A stretch of DNA of 64,000 nt, from NCBI RefSeq assembly GCF_002234675.1, contig NC_019872.2, positions 14,939,950-15,003,949 of the forward strand, written 5' to 3'. Under the pieces are notes generated by a model. It did no database searches, was not told where the DNA came from, and worked only from the letters and a program-made list of their open reading frames with translations. Made by a program: the position numbers and the translations under genes. The stretch is from Oryzias latipes. Lineage: Eukaryota; Chordata; Actinopteri; Beloniformes; Adrianichthyidae. Positions 37,201 through 52,200 of this stretch are shown here, in pieces. The stretch's first letter is position 1, and every line of letters begins with the position of its first letter.

Positions 37201-40200
37201 AGAAGGTCAGAACTGAAGAGACTCCTGCCTCTGTCCCCTTCTTGTTTATTATAATAACATTTCCTGGACTTCACCTGTAAGCAGGCAGTCTCTGGTAAAC
37301 TAATCGGTAAACTTGGAATATTTTTGAAATATTTTGAAAAGTATGATCCTCAATTTCTTCTATGTTTGAATTTAGTCAAAACAGAGATGATTGTTTTTGG
37401 CCCTGAGACCATATACTTACTCTGGATGACATTGCAGATGGAATTACTTAGAACTGCCTCTCAAAGAAAGTTTCCAACCACTAAAGTCCCCCACCCCCCA
37501 CCCCCCATATTTGCAGTGCCAAAGATTAGGCTGAGAATGGATGATTTTGATCTCTTTATCAATTCATCTTTTCTACTTTTATTTCATTATTCAGTAATAT
37601 TTTCCTATCTTTTTTTCATTGCTGGTGTCCTGCTGCATTCTCAAATCTCCATTTTTTTTCTTTTTCTACAAAACCTGTGGAAATTATCATTTATGATGGT
37701 TTTTGCTGCTTTAGCCCTACCACTGCTGCTGCTCTGCTCATACCTCACATTCACTTAGAGCACTAAATAACTTTCAGACACGTATGATTATATATTTTTT
37801 TTAATAACACGCCACTTCTAGACTCAGGAATGTGTTAGATCTGCAACGCTAGAAGGTGTGGTTCAAACCTGAGCTATAACTGAGAGTACCTGACAGAAGC
37901 AGTCACAGACGTTCATAAATTACGAGATAAGGAGGAAAATACTCATGATCTCAACCTTACAGCTTTGTGCTGCTTTTAGCGTGTGATGTGACTCAGTCAG
38001 CTAACCACAACGGCTCTCCAGGAGATGAGACGCCCTGCACTTAAACAGCACACACAAACAGAGAGGAAGATTCCCTTTATGTGATTACAAAACATAAATC
38101 CATCACAGTACTTGACAGATCATTATAGCAAAATTATTAAAAAGTGAGTGTGATGGCTGACAGCTGAAGTGTGTCACTGAAGATGCTGCATTCTGCCGAA
38201 GCAATACAGGATATTGTAGAAGGCACAAAAATGTTTAGGACACTGGAGGTCAATGGCTAAATTCACTGCACACAGTCAAAACAGAAGAAAGCTAATTAAT
38301 TAAAAAAAAACTGCTGACCTGAAGATTGGAAGGTGAAGGAGATTTAGAAAAAGTGCTAAATTGTTGCAAAAGTTTAAAGTATTGTGCATAGAGCTACAAA
38401 TTTTAATAAATGCTCAGTATAGTATATTGGTATATTATTTTGAATAGGTACACAAAAATAGGAAGTTTTGCAAATTTTCAAAAATGTACTTTTAAATATT
38501 ATAATTTGTAAAATTATAATTAAAAAAAGAAAAAAAAAGTCAAGCAGAAAACATCAAGGTAATTACTAGGGATGCCACAATACTTGGTTTTGAATTGTGG
38601 GGGAAGTGTATAGTTGTATACCGTGAGATCTTTGTTAAAAGTGTCAAAATTGTGCAAAATGTAAGAAAGATTTCTTATTTATTGTTTTATTACAGTACAC
38701 CAGGCCTGGTATAAACCAAATGAATAACGTTTTCTTCAATGTTACTTGCTTGTTAATTAATTTAAAAAGAATTACTTCGGATATTTTTTTTTTTGCAATT
38801 CACAAATCAAATTTTAACCTGAAACAAAACTGTGACCCAAAAATTTAGGTTTGAACCAAATCATGATATCACGTTGGTTTAATAGTAGTTTTTTTCTTGT
38901 AAAGAGCTTGACAGAGTTTTTGTATCATATGTGCATTTTTTTTTGTACAAAGCTACATTTTTCTACTTGACCCCTGGTTATGTTATTATTGTGACTTGGT
39001 TGGTGTGGACATTTACTGCTCACCTACACCTTTAAACACACTAAAGTTTGACTACCGTGGGGAAGTTAAATGAATCTTTCATCTTAATACACTCACACAG
39101 ATTTTTTTCAGATTTTTTTTTATCCCTGTCAGTTGCCTTGTTTTATGCTTTTTTTCCCACCCCTCCTGTTGTAATTCATCCTTATATTAGGAAAGATCAA
39201 CATCATTACTCTGTTTTACTTGTTGTGATGGTACAGTGGAAAAAAGTGTTTTGTCGGTATTAATCTGAGCAGTTGCGAAAGCTGGTGAAGTGTAGATTCA
39301 ATGTACAATCCTCTCCTGTTATCATCATTATCATCATTATCATCATTATCTTGCCTATACCTATAATTTTATTCTGCATAAAGACTGATTTGTGTCTCTT
39401 ATTAGGTGCTTCTTTCAGGACATTGGCTCCTGTTGGTGGTATGATGCAGTTTTCTGCACGTTAACTGTAACACAACTAAACATGGCAAATGGGCAGGGTA
39501 AAGTCAGGTTTAAAGCTCCGTTGGGTCCACTCACTTGGCAGTCACACTCCTAAATCAGACACAATTGTATTCTAACAGTATTAAAGTGACTGATTTAACG
39601 AAGTTCCTCTTCCCACAGTTACCATGAATAGATCTTAAGGTGTAATCATATACAAAGCCCTTGAAACCAGACTGTAAATACATTATTGGAGGTTTAAAAT
39701 CTGACTTTTGACCCGGGAGTCAAACTGACAATTCTAAGTTTTTTAACCCGCATCCAGTGGTCTTTTTAGGAACTACAGCTCTTTACATTGGGAACTACAA
39801 AAGGTGGAGGGTTAAGCACAAAGCAAAGTTTGACGGGGCAGCGGTGGTGCAGAGGTAGAGCGTTCAACCTCTGATTGGAAGGTTTGGCTCCTGCCTTGCT
39901 CACCCATGTGTCAAAGTGTCCTTGGGCAAGACACCGAACCCCAAATTGCTTCTGTTGATTATAGGTTGGCTCCAGTGTTTGGCAGCGGAGCCGCCATCTC
40001 TGTGTGTGGATGACTGTAAAGCCTTCTGGGTCTTCTAAGAAGGTTGTAAAGCTATCTATGAATATACGCAATTTACTATTACATTTTTTTTTCAAAGAAT
40101 TAGAGTGGATACTAAAATTCTGTGGACGAATTTTTATAATTGAAAATATTGGTTTGCTGTGTAAAGATACAGCTCAAGTCACAACCAATGACTGTATAAA

Positions 40201-43200
40201 TTAGCAACTCAGCAATTAGCGGGAACACCTACACCATGGCTGTCAGTCTAGACATGTATTCATCATTTCAATCTCCATTAGAAAAGTACATTATGAAGTT
40301 CATGAAAGTGCAGATATTTTAGAAATTTGACTGAAAATGTATTTAAAAAAAAGATTTGAGCCAGATTGTCTATTTATAGCTAAAAGAACCAATTTTAAAG
40401 TCAGTGATTTGATCTGAACTCTATCATGCTGGCCTCAATCTGTGACATCTAAAAGGGTTTTATTCACTGGACCTGCACCACCCAGGAAATGTGACCCCTA
40501 GTATGAAACACAACTCCCCTTTTTCCTTTGTGTTCATTAGTGTAGCACAAGATACACCAGAGCTCCCAGTCTCTGTCTCAGACACATTCCCAGCCAGCTG
40601 GAGCCTTGGTTCAGACTGCCTGCAGTTTGTCATCTTCTCCGTCTCTTGGTTTAGATTGTTTAATAACATTTGGAAGGAGCTGCTTGTGCTTTCTTCTTCC
40701 CATGTCTGCAATCTCACTTTTTCAACCGCCACATCTTTCCTAGTTTCCTCTCTAAACCCATGACGGAGAGAAACTCTGAAGCTGGGAAAGTGGTGTCAAA
40801 CCTGCAACAACTGGCAATCCCCAGCCCGTTTTTTCTGCAAGGTGACCCTCCTGCTTTAGCTCTGCATGTTGCTTTCTAACTGTGGTTAAGTACAACTGTT
40901 AAATGTTTGAATTATTGCACTGTGAGAAAGAAATGTCTCATTGAACTGATTTTTTATTGTTTTACCAGACTTAAGGACGTCCCCACTGAGTTTTAAACGA
41001 TCAAGTCCGATAACTGTGCTGCAGTCCAGGATCCTTGGCAATCCTCACCTAATTACTTCCATGTGTGCAGAACTCCTCTCCTGTTCTCCACATTCATTTG
41101 ATTTAAAAAAAAAAAGCATGAATTTCGGAGTACTGGAAAATGGAAAAAAGCACAGATAGTGGAAAGGCTTCAACATGATTTGTTAGCTGCTGGATTTGAT
41201 GTGAACATACACAAACACTTTCAACTTCAGAATTCCTTTTAAAAGGCCTCATTTTAACTGAGGATACATACGAAACTGAACTAACAAAACAATCCCACTT
41301 TAAAAAATGATCTTAGGAAAATCTTTATCTAAACCTTTTCTTGTGAGAATTTGATTAATGTTTAATAACTGTCTAACAGAGAAAAATAACTGGGTACAGT
41401 TTTCATACTAAAAAATGTAACTCTTAAACACTTATTTATAGTATTTTGTGCTTAAAACCCTTCAAACACTGACATGGCCTGTTGAACCATCCACCTGGTT
41501 CCATCCACCATAAACCCAACAATGCTGGGATAGGCTCCAGCAACGCAGTGACCCCAACAGGGATTAAGTGAGTTTGGAAAATGGATGGATCACTTCAAGT
41601 TGAAAGGTTAATTTCAGGTTTGTTGTCTTAAAGATTTAATGTGAGTGCAAAAAAAACATATTTGAATAATTCTAACAAAGTCCATAAGACAGGGTTATTA
41701 CTAAAACAATTTAAAAAGATTTTTACAATTTTTTTTACATCCATGTTTTAAATAGCAGTCAGACAGGCTTCTTGGAAAATGATCAGCTAAATTATGGATA
41801 ATGCATGGGGTAAACATTTTCTGAAGTCAGATGGATAGAATTTTCTTCCCACCTGTCTCAGCCTTTCGGGGACTGCTTTTTGTCAGTTGCACCTCTCCAT
41901 CTTAGTGGTTTAGCAAACAAGTGTCCACCCTGAGACTGGGGGGTTGTGGGGTCGATTTAATTGGGGCTTAAGCCCCCCTATAGGTTGGATTTGAGGGTTA
42001 AACTGCCAAGTCCTACTGGAGCACAGCTGTGACTACAAACTCCTAGCTTCTTTAGGAAACAAGAAAAACATGATAAATGAAAGTCACACAGGAAGGTGAC
42101 AAAAAGTTTACTTAAAGCCACAAAAACACACGGCAACACACTGTTTTTAGAGTCTGGAGGCTGTAAGGTCTTCTTTTGTTGTTGCTTCATGTATTTAGGA
42201 AAAAAATGTATTGATACCAAATTTCTGAAAGTCACAAGTTAGTACCATGACACACATTAACATTGTTCAAATGCAAATTCAACATCATTTGTATAGCACC
42301 TTTCTTGCTACAAATCATCTCGAAGTGCTTTCCATGATAAAATAGATAATAGTAAAATAAAAAAAAGATGTTAAAGTAGCAAACACAGTAACAAATAAAT
42401 CAATCAAGACCCAACATATACACATCCCACAAGTACAATTAAAATAAATCATATTAATTGTTTATAACATTTATTAAAATCAAATGAAAACATGTTGGCA
42501 TGTAAAAACGATGTACAGGCCTTACTAAAAATATGAGTTTTAGGTTTTTTCTTATAAACCTCGACAGCGGATGAAGTCGTCACGTCCTCAAATCCGAGGC
42601 TCACAGTGCTGAAATGTGGCTTCGCCATGGGTTTTATATTTGATGAACTGTTTAATTCTTTTCAAATATATCCTTATGTATTTGAAGACACCTCTTCATA
42701 TCTCCTTTGGTTGAACTTCCTTTATAAATGAGAGAAAGCTCGAGAGGATGCAACAAACCAGAATGTTTTGGCCTGATGGAGAGCCTGCACCAGGCTCAGC
42801 CATGGAGTCATGGTTCCTTCCAAAAGGTCAAACTCTTTGAGGTTGCATTGTACTCAGGCTGTGGGTGGAGTCATAGATTGAGCCACTCTGAATGAAGTCC
42901 AGCATGAACAGTGGAGTAGGACCACGGCTCTCTTTTGAGTTGGTTTAGTGGCAGCAGGAGAGAAGAAGCCGCTCAAGAAGGATTAGTGGACCAGTGACTT
43001 ATCACTCCCTCATCGAGATGAGATATACTCAAGATGCCTTCTTTAATGGGCCAGAAGATGAGGGGTGACCCCATTCACCCAGGACACTCAATGCACTGCA
43101 GCCTTCCCTGCAGCCTTGAGTCTTCTGTATTCTGGACAGATGCATCATATGCAATAACTGATCTTCACTTTTATACAACAAAAAGAATGTCACTATTTCT

Positions 43201-46200
43201 CTTACAGGGCTTTATCCTATTTTTCTTGTTTTTTAACAGTATTGTTCAGCTGCTATTTCTGAACACATTTTTGCTGTATCTTATCAGTAATGATAACTTA
43301 AAAACGTCTTTTGTTCAGATGCTTATTTGTTCCTGGGGAATAAAAGTGAGTTAAACTTGGTCTCTATGTTTAGAGTACGTCTTTATATAGACACTGTTTA
43401 TCCCTTCTTTTTCTTATTTATAGAAGTGTTTTGACTGTGGTTTTAAAGGAGGCCATATCTAATCTTGTCTGGAATAGTTGCCTTCTGAGGACAGAACTAA
43501 CACTTTGTGCCAAAACACATCAAAGATCATCAGCTTTTATTATTCATTTTTTGTGATTTAACGTTGTTGCTCTGTTAGTCCAGTTTTTAATGAGGGATAT
43601 GAGAATGAGCAGTTCAAAAGTCAGACATAAAAGTAAACACTGGTGTGAAACGTGAAGAAAGGACATGGGGGGAGCGGTAAGAGGATGATGAAGTGTTTAT
43701 ATGTCTGGCTCCAGAGGAGAAACTGTTTTTGTGCCGTGAGATTGCTGTGATTGAACACAGTCTCATTGCCAGGAGGAATGTTGTGAAAAGTCCTGGGGGA
43801 GAGCAGTAAGTTGTGATCTTCCCTGTTTGTTTAACAATCCGAGCCATTGACTGCTCCTCCAAGCAGGGGAGATGGCAGCAGATCGGTTTCTGGTGTTTCT
43901 GTTTCTGCTCTCAGTATCCCACCAGTGATGGAAGAGTCAGTGATGGAGGTGTGGGATCATTTCTATCAGCATCTTCTTCAGTCGCTGCAGGAACTGTTGG
44001 GATAGATGGTTCCCGTTTGACGTAAAGAGTGATGATGATCAGCTGGTTCTGATGATCCAGGTATCGACAAAACCAGCCCTACCAGCGGGCTTTAATCAGA
44101 AACAGACAGTTTGTGATCCCCTCACAGATGGAGACATGCAAACTCAACTGAGAGGGTTGATTACTTTGAAGGCAGAGCTGAAATCTGCAAACAGGATAAA
44201 GCAGGGGTTCTTCAGGAGTCCAGAAGCTGGAGAACATAGAATGTGTGATTCTGACAAATGATGTCATGACTGTGGGCTTGGTCGGGTTCTAAAGATGTCT
44301 GTGAGCACAGGAGATGACTGATCAGTGCAGTGCCTTTGTATGTCTGTCTCATGGAGAGTCTGAATCTGCTCTGGTTTTGTAGGAATTCTGTCTCTGAGCC
44401 CGTTACCACACATCTCCATGGTAGTGATCGTGATCCTACCCCCACTATGAGGTTTGCAGTGCACTGTATGAAAAAATTATTAAAATTATTTACTGAACTG
44501 GAAGGCTAAACCTTTTGGACTCTTTAAATGTTAAAATTTTAAAAGTGAAGCCTGAAACTGTAAAAGTCAGGTGGAAACCTCAGTCTTATCCTGCATGTCA
44601 CACGCGTCTGGTTCGTGTCTTTGAGGTTTATGACATGAAGACTCATTATTTGCAAGATAATATTGGTTTTTATTGCTATAAACATCTTTTTTGTGGAATA
44701 TTGTCTTAGTACTGCTGTTAATTTAATCAATTCTTCAGTTGATTCCTCTGTTTTTTTAAAACTCTATGGCAAGGGTCCCCAAACCTTTTCCAGTGAGGGC
44801 CACTTGACATTTCCATTCTCTGATCGGGGGCCAGGGTCAGTTTGAAAAAGTGTGACAGTCGCAGGGTTGCCTAAATGCAAATATTTATTGTTTCCCAGAA
44901 AGCCACACATAACCAAACATAAATAACCCGATCTGATATCAAATAATCCTTTCTGGGTTCTCCACCAAAAAAAAGAAAATAATAAGAATCAGCAAACATA
45001 TAATAACTTAATTGCTTAATAGCTATAATAGCTTTGAGAGTTTGTCATATTTGTCTTTGTGACGGGATTCATAATGTCAGAAGATTGTCTTCTTTGAACA
45101 CCACCACCGTCTATTGGCAGATGAGACAAACAGCCTTTTTTATGTTGAACAAAAAACCACTTGTTTGTCCACCACAGGTTAAATACCCTGCATTCTGGAT
45201 CAAATTTTCTCTTCCCTAACCTTTTTGTCATTTTTCTGCTCTGACGGGGTCTGTCCCAGTCGCCTGGGCAGAGAGCCATTTGGCAGTTCTATGACTGGGT
45301 CAAAGTGGGCCTGCAGTAGCAACATTTTTAGGTTGGCTGACATTTCAATTCAAATAAGCTTTATTGATGTGAGGAAACAATTCCAGGGACTCCGTTGGGG
45401 AGGCCCAGTTCACCAGGCTTCACTTTTCCCTGCTTCCGTGAGTCTCGATCATGTGGCCATGCTAAAAAAAAAAAAAAAAAAAGCCACAAAAAGAAAAGAA
45501 AAAGGATGGTTTCATTCAGGGGGCAGGGTCAAATGCATGGGCGGGCCGGGTCCGGCCCCTGGGCCGCAGTTTGGGGACCCCTGCTCTGTGGTGTGAACTG
45601 ATTAACTCTTACATTTTATCTACCTACCTTAATTAAACATTTGTGTCTTCTATTGGGCCTAAAGGAGATCTCTCTTTGGTTTGACTCATTCGTGCACTGA
45701 ACAGAAAGACTTCTGCCTGGACTCCCCTGAGACTTGCAATAAAAGCTTTAGGTTGTACCTGTTGGCGTATTCCAGTCCATTCTTTTATCTACTGGCAAAT
45801 GTAGGAGGATTTGCTCTGATAACCGTGAACCGCAGAGATGTAGCCTCTTAGGTTGTGTTAATCTGCTCTTGCGTGGAGGCCACCGGTTTTCACCGTTCTG
45901 GAGCAGCTGGGTGGTCTGAGGTTAAACAGGTCTGTTTTTGGTGGATTGTAAACACTGCCAATGTACAGATAACTGTTTTAAGGTCTGGAGTTTTGTGAGT
46001 GAAAAGGGAGACGCACACAAATTTAAATGTATGATACCAAGAATGATTTTGCTCTGGAACTGAGTAAATTGAAGGCTGTGTTACATAGCCACTACATTTT
46101 GCATATATTGCACGAATGAAAATTGGTCATACTTGACTATACTTGGAAAAAGTGAGAAAAGTTGTGGTCTTTATGTGAAATTCTCACAGATGCATCACGA

Positions 46201-49200
46201 ATGAACCACGGAAAGAACACGTAAATAAAGGTAGAACATGATCTGTGCGTTACTATTGCTCTGTTTAAATGCAATTCATTACTGATTTAATTTTAATGTG
46301 ATGGGTGCGGCATATCCGCGACATAAAAGTTATACATCAGTGGTACATGCGTCATAAATGTGTTAGTTATACTTGGACATACGTAGAACTAATTTGTGGA
46401 TTTCCACAAATTTGCGTTTGCATCTTGCAGAAATTGCAGACAATTGCGTAATTGTAATAATTGTTTATAAACTATGTAAAATACACTTATAACATGGATG
46501 GAGATCTGTGCACATCGATAAATGACGAATGCAAGATAGACTAATGAATTACATGTATTGCACATCAAAGATCAAAGTGTCATTCATGAAAAAATGGGCA
46601 AAATGTACGTGGTGGCCGTGTTCATGAGCCCTGCAGAGACATCAGGAATGTGGTTTTGGTGCCACTTCACTTTGATTTCATTGATTTTTACGTCATTTTT
46701 TTTATAATATTAATCCATTTTCTTTTAGTGATGACTCGAATATGATGAGCCAAATCCAGAAAACAACAAGCACATTTGACTCTAAGTGGACTACACTTGT
46801 CTATCTATCAGTACTTAAAGTGCTTTCACACTGCTTCACATCTTGCTTACAGTAAAGTGTGTAACCTAACCTACCAGAGGCAGCTTAACATGTGACTGGG
46901 GCAGCTAGGCATTGAACCACCAGGTCTCACTTTGACCTGAGTTACAACTTTGAGTGGTGAGTGGTCTATAAACAGCCACTGGCTGTGAGAGGATAGCAGA
47001 CCCAAATAGAAGATTTCTTCATGGAATTGAACCTGTAAAACCATTCAATTCTGTCATTATTTCTGTTTTGATTTTTTAGGGAGCCAAGAAACAATATATT
47101 TTTTAGATTTTTGGTGTCATGTAACAATTGTTCATCCATTATTAACAGATTTATTTGGACTAATTTCAAGCCTTGTTCCAATTTGTTTCATTCATTTATC
47201 GTTAAAACTGTTTTTGTGGCAATGCTTTATATATATCTTTTAGTACAACCTCAGCTTATTATTTTTTCAAATATATATTTTGATTATATTACACTATAAT
47301 TCCACAACAAACCTGAAACTGTCCAAAAATCTCAATATTGAGTGGTAAATTTAATAAGTTTTTATCTAGAAAAATCACAATACATGAGGTCAAAGATGTT
47401 TTACAACAAAAGATCAAACATGTAGAGACAAAACCATGTAAAAAAGAAATGTTTAAAAAAACAAACAAAGCTCCCCCATTTAGCTAAAAAGTTCTAAGGA
47501 TTTCTCCCAAGCATCATAATTATGTGTCATAATTCTTGTTGTGTTTGTTTTGAACCAAAAATGTCAAAGCTAATCCCTATTTGAAACTCTTACATTACAG
47601 TTTTTAATAGAAACTATGCTTATGGGGAGTTGGTTCCATTCCTGAGTCATTTTAAACAGTTGATGTGATTGGTATAAGGATGGTGCTACAAGGGCGACTT
47701 TATAGAACTGTGCTGTTTCAACACAATTTCTTTATTTATTCTCCTCTGAATTGTTTTTCAGTTGTTCCTTCACTGGGAATTAACAATAACTGAAGTATGA
47801 AGTATTGTTCTCCCTCTGCCTACAGTCGTGTGCCCCCTGACTTGCATGAATGGCGGCGTTTGCAGTTCCAGGAAGCACTGCCTCTGCCCTCCCGGCTTCA
47901 CCGGCCAGCTCTGCCAGTTTCCACTTCAGCGTTCTCGCCAGGCTCAGGCAGCCCGCGGCAACAAGCAGCCTGTATACTCTGTTCCTCTGAAGTCTGATGG
48001 CCCGAAGCTGATGGAGCAGTCCGGTCTGGGCCGCACACAACTGGCTCAAACACACTCATTCTTTACCCTGCCCTTCTCACAGGGAGGGCATCACTCATCT
48101 GAAGGTATCAGATTAATGCCGCGTCCCCCTGGAGTTCATAAAGTCCTGTTTCAATAACATCTGCCACCTTTTTCTTCAGTGCATGTACGAGTTCATCACA
48201 CACCAGACACCTCTGTGGTCATTCACTCTCTCGACCAATCAGATGCCAGGTCTCCTCACAAAATCGGGCCACTTCCAGTCCCTTCAAGACACAAACCAAA
48301 GGGGCGATGCTTCCAAGAGACCACACCCAAACAGGCTGTGAGTTTAGTCCAGACAGTGTCTTTCAGCCTCATGTGCATTCTCACTGACAGGAACCTCTGT
48401 CAATCTACAGTGCAACAGCACACCACTTCCTGTTCTGACCAACCAGGAGGACTGCTGTGGCAGTGTGGGAAACTCATGGGGACAAAACAAGTGTTATCAG
48501 TGCCCCAAACTACCAAGTAAGTCACGCAGTATGGTTTCCGTTCAGAAAAGTATAATTTGTCCTTTCTTGCTGTGATTCGTCTGCCAGTGGAGGCAAAGAG
48601 ATTGAAATGTCAATGTAATAGAGGGGAACTGGAAAAGTTATTCTTACTTTGTAAATTGCTTTTTTGGTCAATTTGAACCTGGTGACGCTTTTTCAAAGAA
48701 CCACTCCAATGAATATGTTGTTTTTGGTGTTTTTAACATGTTCTTGTGGCTTTTTTGGAGGATGAAGGACACATCTAAAGAAAATTAAGCTAAAAATTGC
48801 ATTTCTGAGTATTTCTTTATTCAAAATGTTTTAAATCAGAAGCAGACAAAAAAAAAGACGTTTGAAAAAGATCATATTTGTTTTGTGGAAAATACGCTGG
48901 GGGAGGTACAAACTCCCTGCTCCAAGCTCACAGCACCAGGGAGGGTGAAGAGGGGACGGGCTTACCCTGCACCAAGGGTCCCGCCCACAACTCAGAGGTG
49001 AATTTCAAATGAACTCCTGACGCTCTGCAGAAACGATGTCCTAGAAAACAACATATGTTTTTATATTTTGGCCAATAACGGCATAATCATATTTAAAAAA
49101 CCACTGGAAACACCTTTAAAATAGATCAAACAATGTGGGACTTTAAATAACTGCTCTGCTGCAAAACTCAATAGACACCTTATGATGTTTAGACGTAATT

Positions 49201-52200
49201 TATTCGGGTCCTAAAGCTGAGACCAGGCCATCACTCTCATGCCATGCCACCATATTTTAGAGCTTTTGTTCTTGCATCAGCTCTATCACGAATGTAAAAA
49301 GATCTGAAAAATTCAACTTTTACTTTATCAGTTCTTTTTTTTTTTTTTGTCATTGTGAGACTTTACCATACAAAATCCTTTTTTGAGCTTTTAACTGGAT
49401 TATAATGTTCAATCCTCACGAAAAGAAACCCCAAAGCCGTATTTTGATCCATTCAAGCATTTCTGAGTGTTCATTCCTCTAAAAAAACCTGTGCTCTGAG
49501 CACCAGGCCATCCCAACCCACGAAAACAAGCGGGTTCTCACAAGCTGTCATACGTGATACGTGCTAACAGCCCCTTCCTGGAAGAGTCTACGCTGAGCAC
49601 CGCCCCCAGGCTAACCCCCCCACACACACACTTTTTCCACGGAGCTAGCGGGGATCAGCGAAAAGTATTTTCTTTTATATGCACAATGTGCACATCCATC
49701 TTTGGAAAAGTTCAGATGTTGTTTGTTTTCGTGGGCGAGATGCAGACACGCCTCAGAGGCCGACTCTAGGATGACGTCATAAAAAAGGGGGGCCACCCAC
49801 AAGGAACAAAAGCCGTTGCCTCAGAGATCGAGTCATCTTACTTCTGGGATGGAAAGGAACTCATATTTAATTTAAAAAATTGTTCTTTTGTGTGCCAAAG
49901 GTAATATATTATCATATGCATAGATATCTTTTTTACTATAATAAGGCTTAAGAATAGCATGATATAGTCCTGAACTCTCACAGGATTGCCATCAAAGTAC
50001 AGTTCTTTTCTTTTCTTTTTTTTAAATCTTGACCTTAAGTTAGTAAATCCAATTGGTTCTGTTCTGATTTTTTACATTAGTTGTATTCTTGGTGTCATTT
50101 TGGCAGCTGATCAGATCAGTTACTGATTTAAATTTTCTCCATTCCCCTATTCCTATTAAGACAAAAAAAATCTAAATTAAATTTATTGTGATTTAGGAAA
50201 ATGTTTTTTTTTTAAACTAGACAGATCTAACCAGATCACTCCCTTCAATAATCTTTTTAAAAGCTTCAAGTAATATTACCATTTGTTTGATGGTCTGAGT
50301 TATGTAAGTGTTTCCAACAGCAAATGAAAAAGAAAAGTGAGAAGGGGCTTTTTTTAAAATGATAAATACATTACCATAAAAATAATCAACAATCTAGTAT
50401 AAATGTTCATAAGAGTTATTAAGTTTCTTAAAAAATGAACCTAAAGGAAAGAGATTCTGAGCACTTCATGCAGACATGGAGACAGGAAAACAGAGAGTGG
50501 AAAATAAGGCCTCAGCTTCAGCTTGTTCCGATGAGCCTGCCCAGCGCAGGACTGTCATCACCCTCCTGCAGATTGAATTTCAAGAATATCTTGGCTACTC
50601 CAATTTTTCCACTCCACTATTATTCCATTCCTCAGCTCTGCCTCAGACATTGCCGCCTTTGAAAGGGAACCAATACTGTACCTCTAGTTGGCCTGAAGAT
50701 GACTGGGTTCAGTCCCACACGGTTGTCAGTTCTGACATGCCCATGTCCATTATGAAGCTCCTCCCTCTCTCTATAAAACAGTGAACTGGCCTCTCCGTTT
50801 CAATATGGCTTCAGAACGTACACTTTTCCCACTCATAAAAGTTCCTCACATGTTTCCACTCTCACAGAGAACAGAGCTCTCCTCTGATTTAGGGGTTGGG
50901 AGTAAAACAAAGGACTGAATTTCACAAGTTTAAACCTCATCAAAGGCGTGCTCAGACTCAAAGTCTTTATTAAAACAGACTTTAAAAAATAAAAGCAATA
51001 TTGGTTTACTAAAAGAAAGAGCATCTGAGTTCAGCAGGAAGATGGTTCTGTCTGAGTGATGCATAGAAGCTTCAAGCAGCTTCGTTCTGGGAAGGTTCTG
51101 CCAGCTGATTGCCTACTGCAGATCTCTGAGCTCTGCTGGGTTTTGTTAACCACAAGTAGATCTGACAAGTGTTTGAGTCCCACACCATTAAGTGATTTTA
51201 CAAACTACCAGCAGTACTTATACTGTGAGGACTTGTGAACAGGAGTGATTAGTTCTTGTGGTTCCGGCTTAAAAGCCTGGCAGCAGCGTTCTGTATGAGC
51301 TCCAGCTTTCTAACGGTCTTTTTTTGGAAAAGCAGACGTCCAGCATGCAGGAGATGAAGACATCTTTAAATGTTGATCTCTCAGCTTCACTAACTGGTTG
51401 AGATGGTTAAAAGCTGCTACAGTCAGGGTCTTCATGTCAACACTGAAACTTTGATCTGAGTCCATAAAGTTCCACTTTGATCATCCTTTGATCCACTGTA
51501 AAAGCGTTCCCAGTGGTCTCTTACTAATGATTTCACCATTTTAAACCTAAATCTAAAAACCTGTGTCATTTTCTAGGAAATAGTTTCTGCAGAGCGGCAG
51601 TAGTTCATCAGAAATTTGGGTGGGACTGTTGGCGCAGTGCAACCCCTTTCCCTCCCTGTTGTGGGGCAGAATAGGGAGCTTGTGACCCTTCCAGTGTATT
51701 TTCTACGTCAAAAGTAAGCTCTTTTTCCAAGGGCATTTTTTTGTCTGCTCCCTATTCACAATGCTTTGTAAAATGCTCTTGTGTTTGTTTCAGAAATTGA
51801 AGCTTATTTTTCTAGATATGTGTCTTTCATAATGATACAAAGGCCACGCGAACATGTTAAAAACACCAAAAACACATTTCACTTGGATTTTTAGAAATGA
51901 CGTACGTTTTTCCAAATGTTTCTTTATTCTTTTGTTTTTTTTATTTCTATTTTTCTATTAGATGTTGTTTTTGGAATTTTGTTTTGTTTTCTAAAATGTT
52001 ATGTTCCATTTTTTAATAATTTCTTTTGCTTTTTTATTTATCATTGACATCTTTAATATGTTTTAGCATTGAGTGATTTGATGATGTGATTTTCACTTCA
52101 GGGTCACTGTTGAAAAAAAAAAAAGATCCAGTAAATAATTTTTCCCTTATTGCAGCAGATATTTAGAATTTTGCTAAAAAAAAGAAGAAAGAAAGATGTT

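Larger units (their letters stand above)
28220..47825 (+). other. ltbp3 intron 1 (19.6 kb)
   Basis: No other gene is supported inside. Named repeats lie at 31491, 34232, 36050, 37324, 39319, 39835, 41480, 42285, 44770, 46072 and 46800. Blocks near 31970-32210 and 33220-33480 are GC-balanced, free of obvious repeats and might be regulatory. The other stretches (28.3-31.4, 32.3-34.2, 34.7-36.0, 37.8-39.3, 40.1-41.4 and 42.4-44.7 kb) show nothing I can name. Confidence 0.75.

Noticed and set aside
43600..44470. Complex sequence suspected to be a gene or LINE fragment
   Set aside because: Short frames only, no motif recognised and no ends found, so no call is made.
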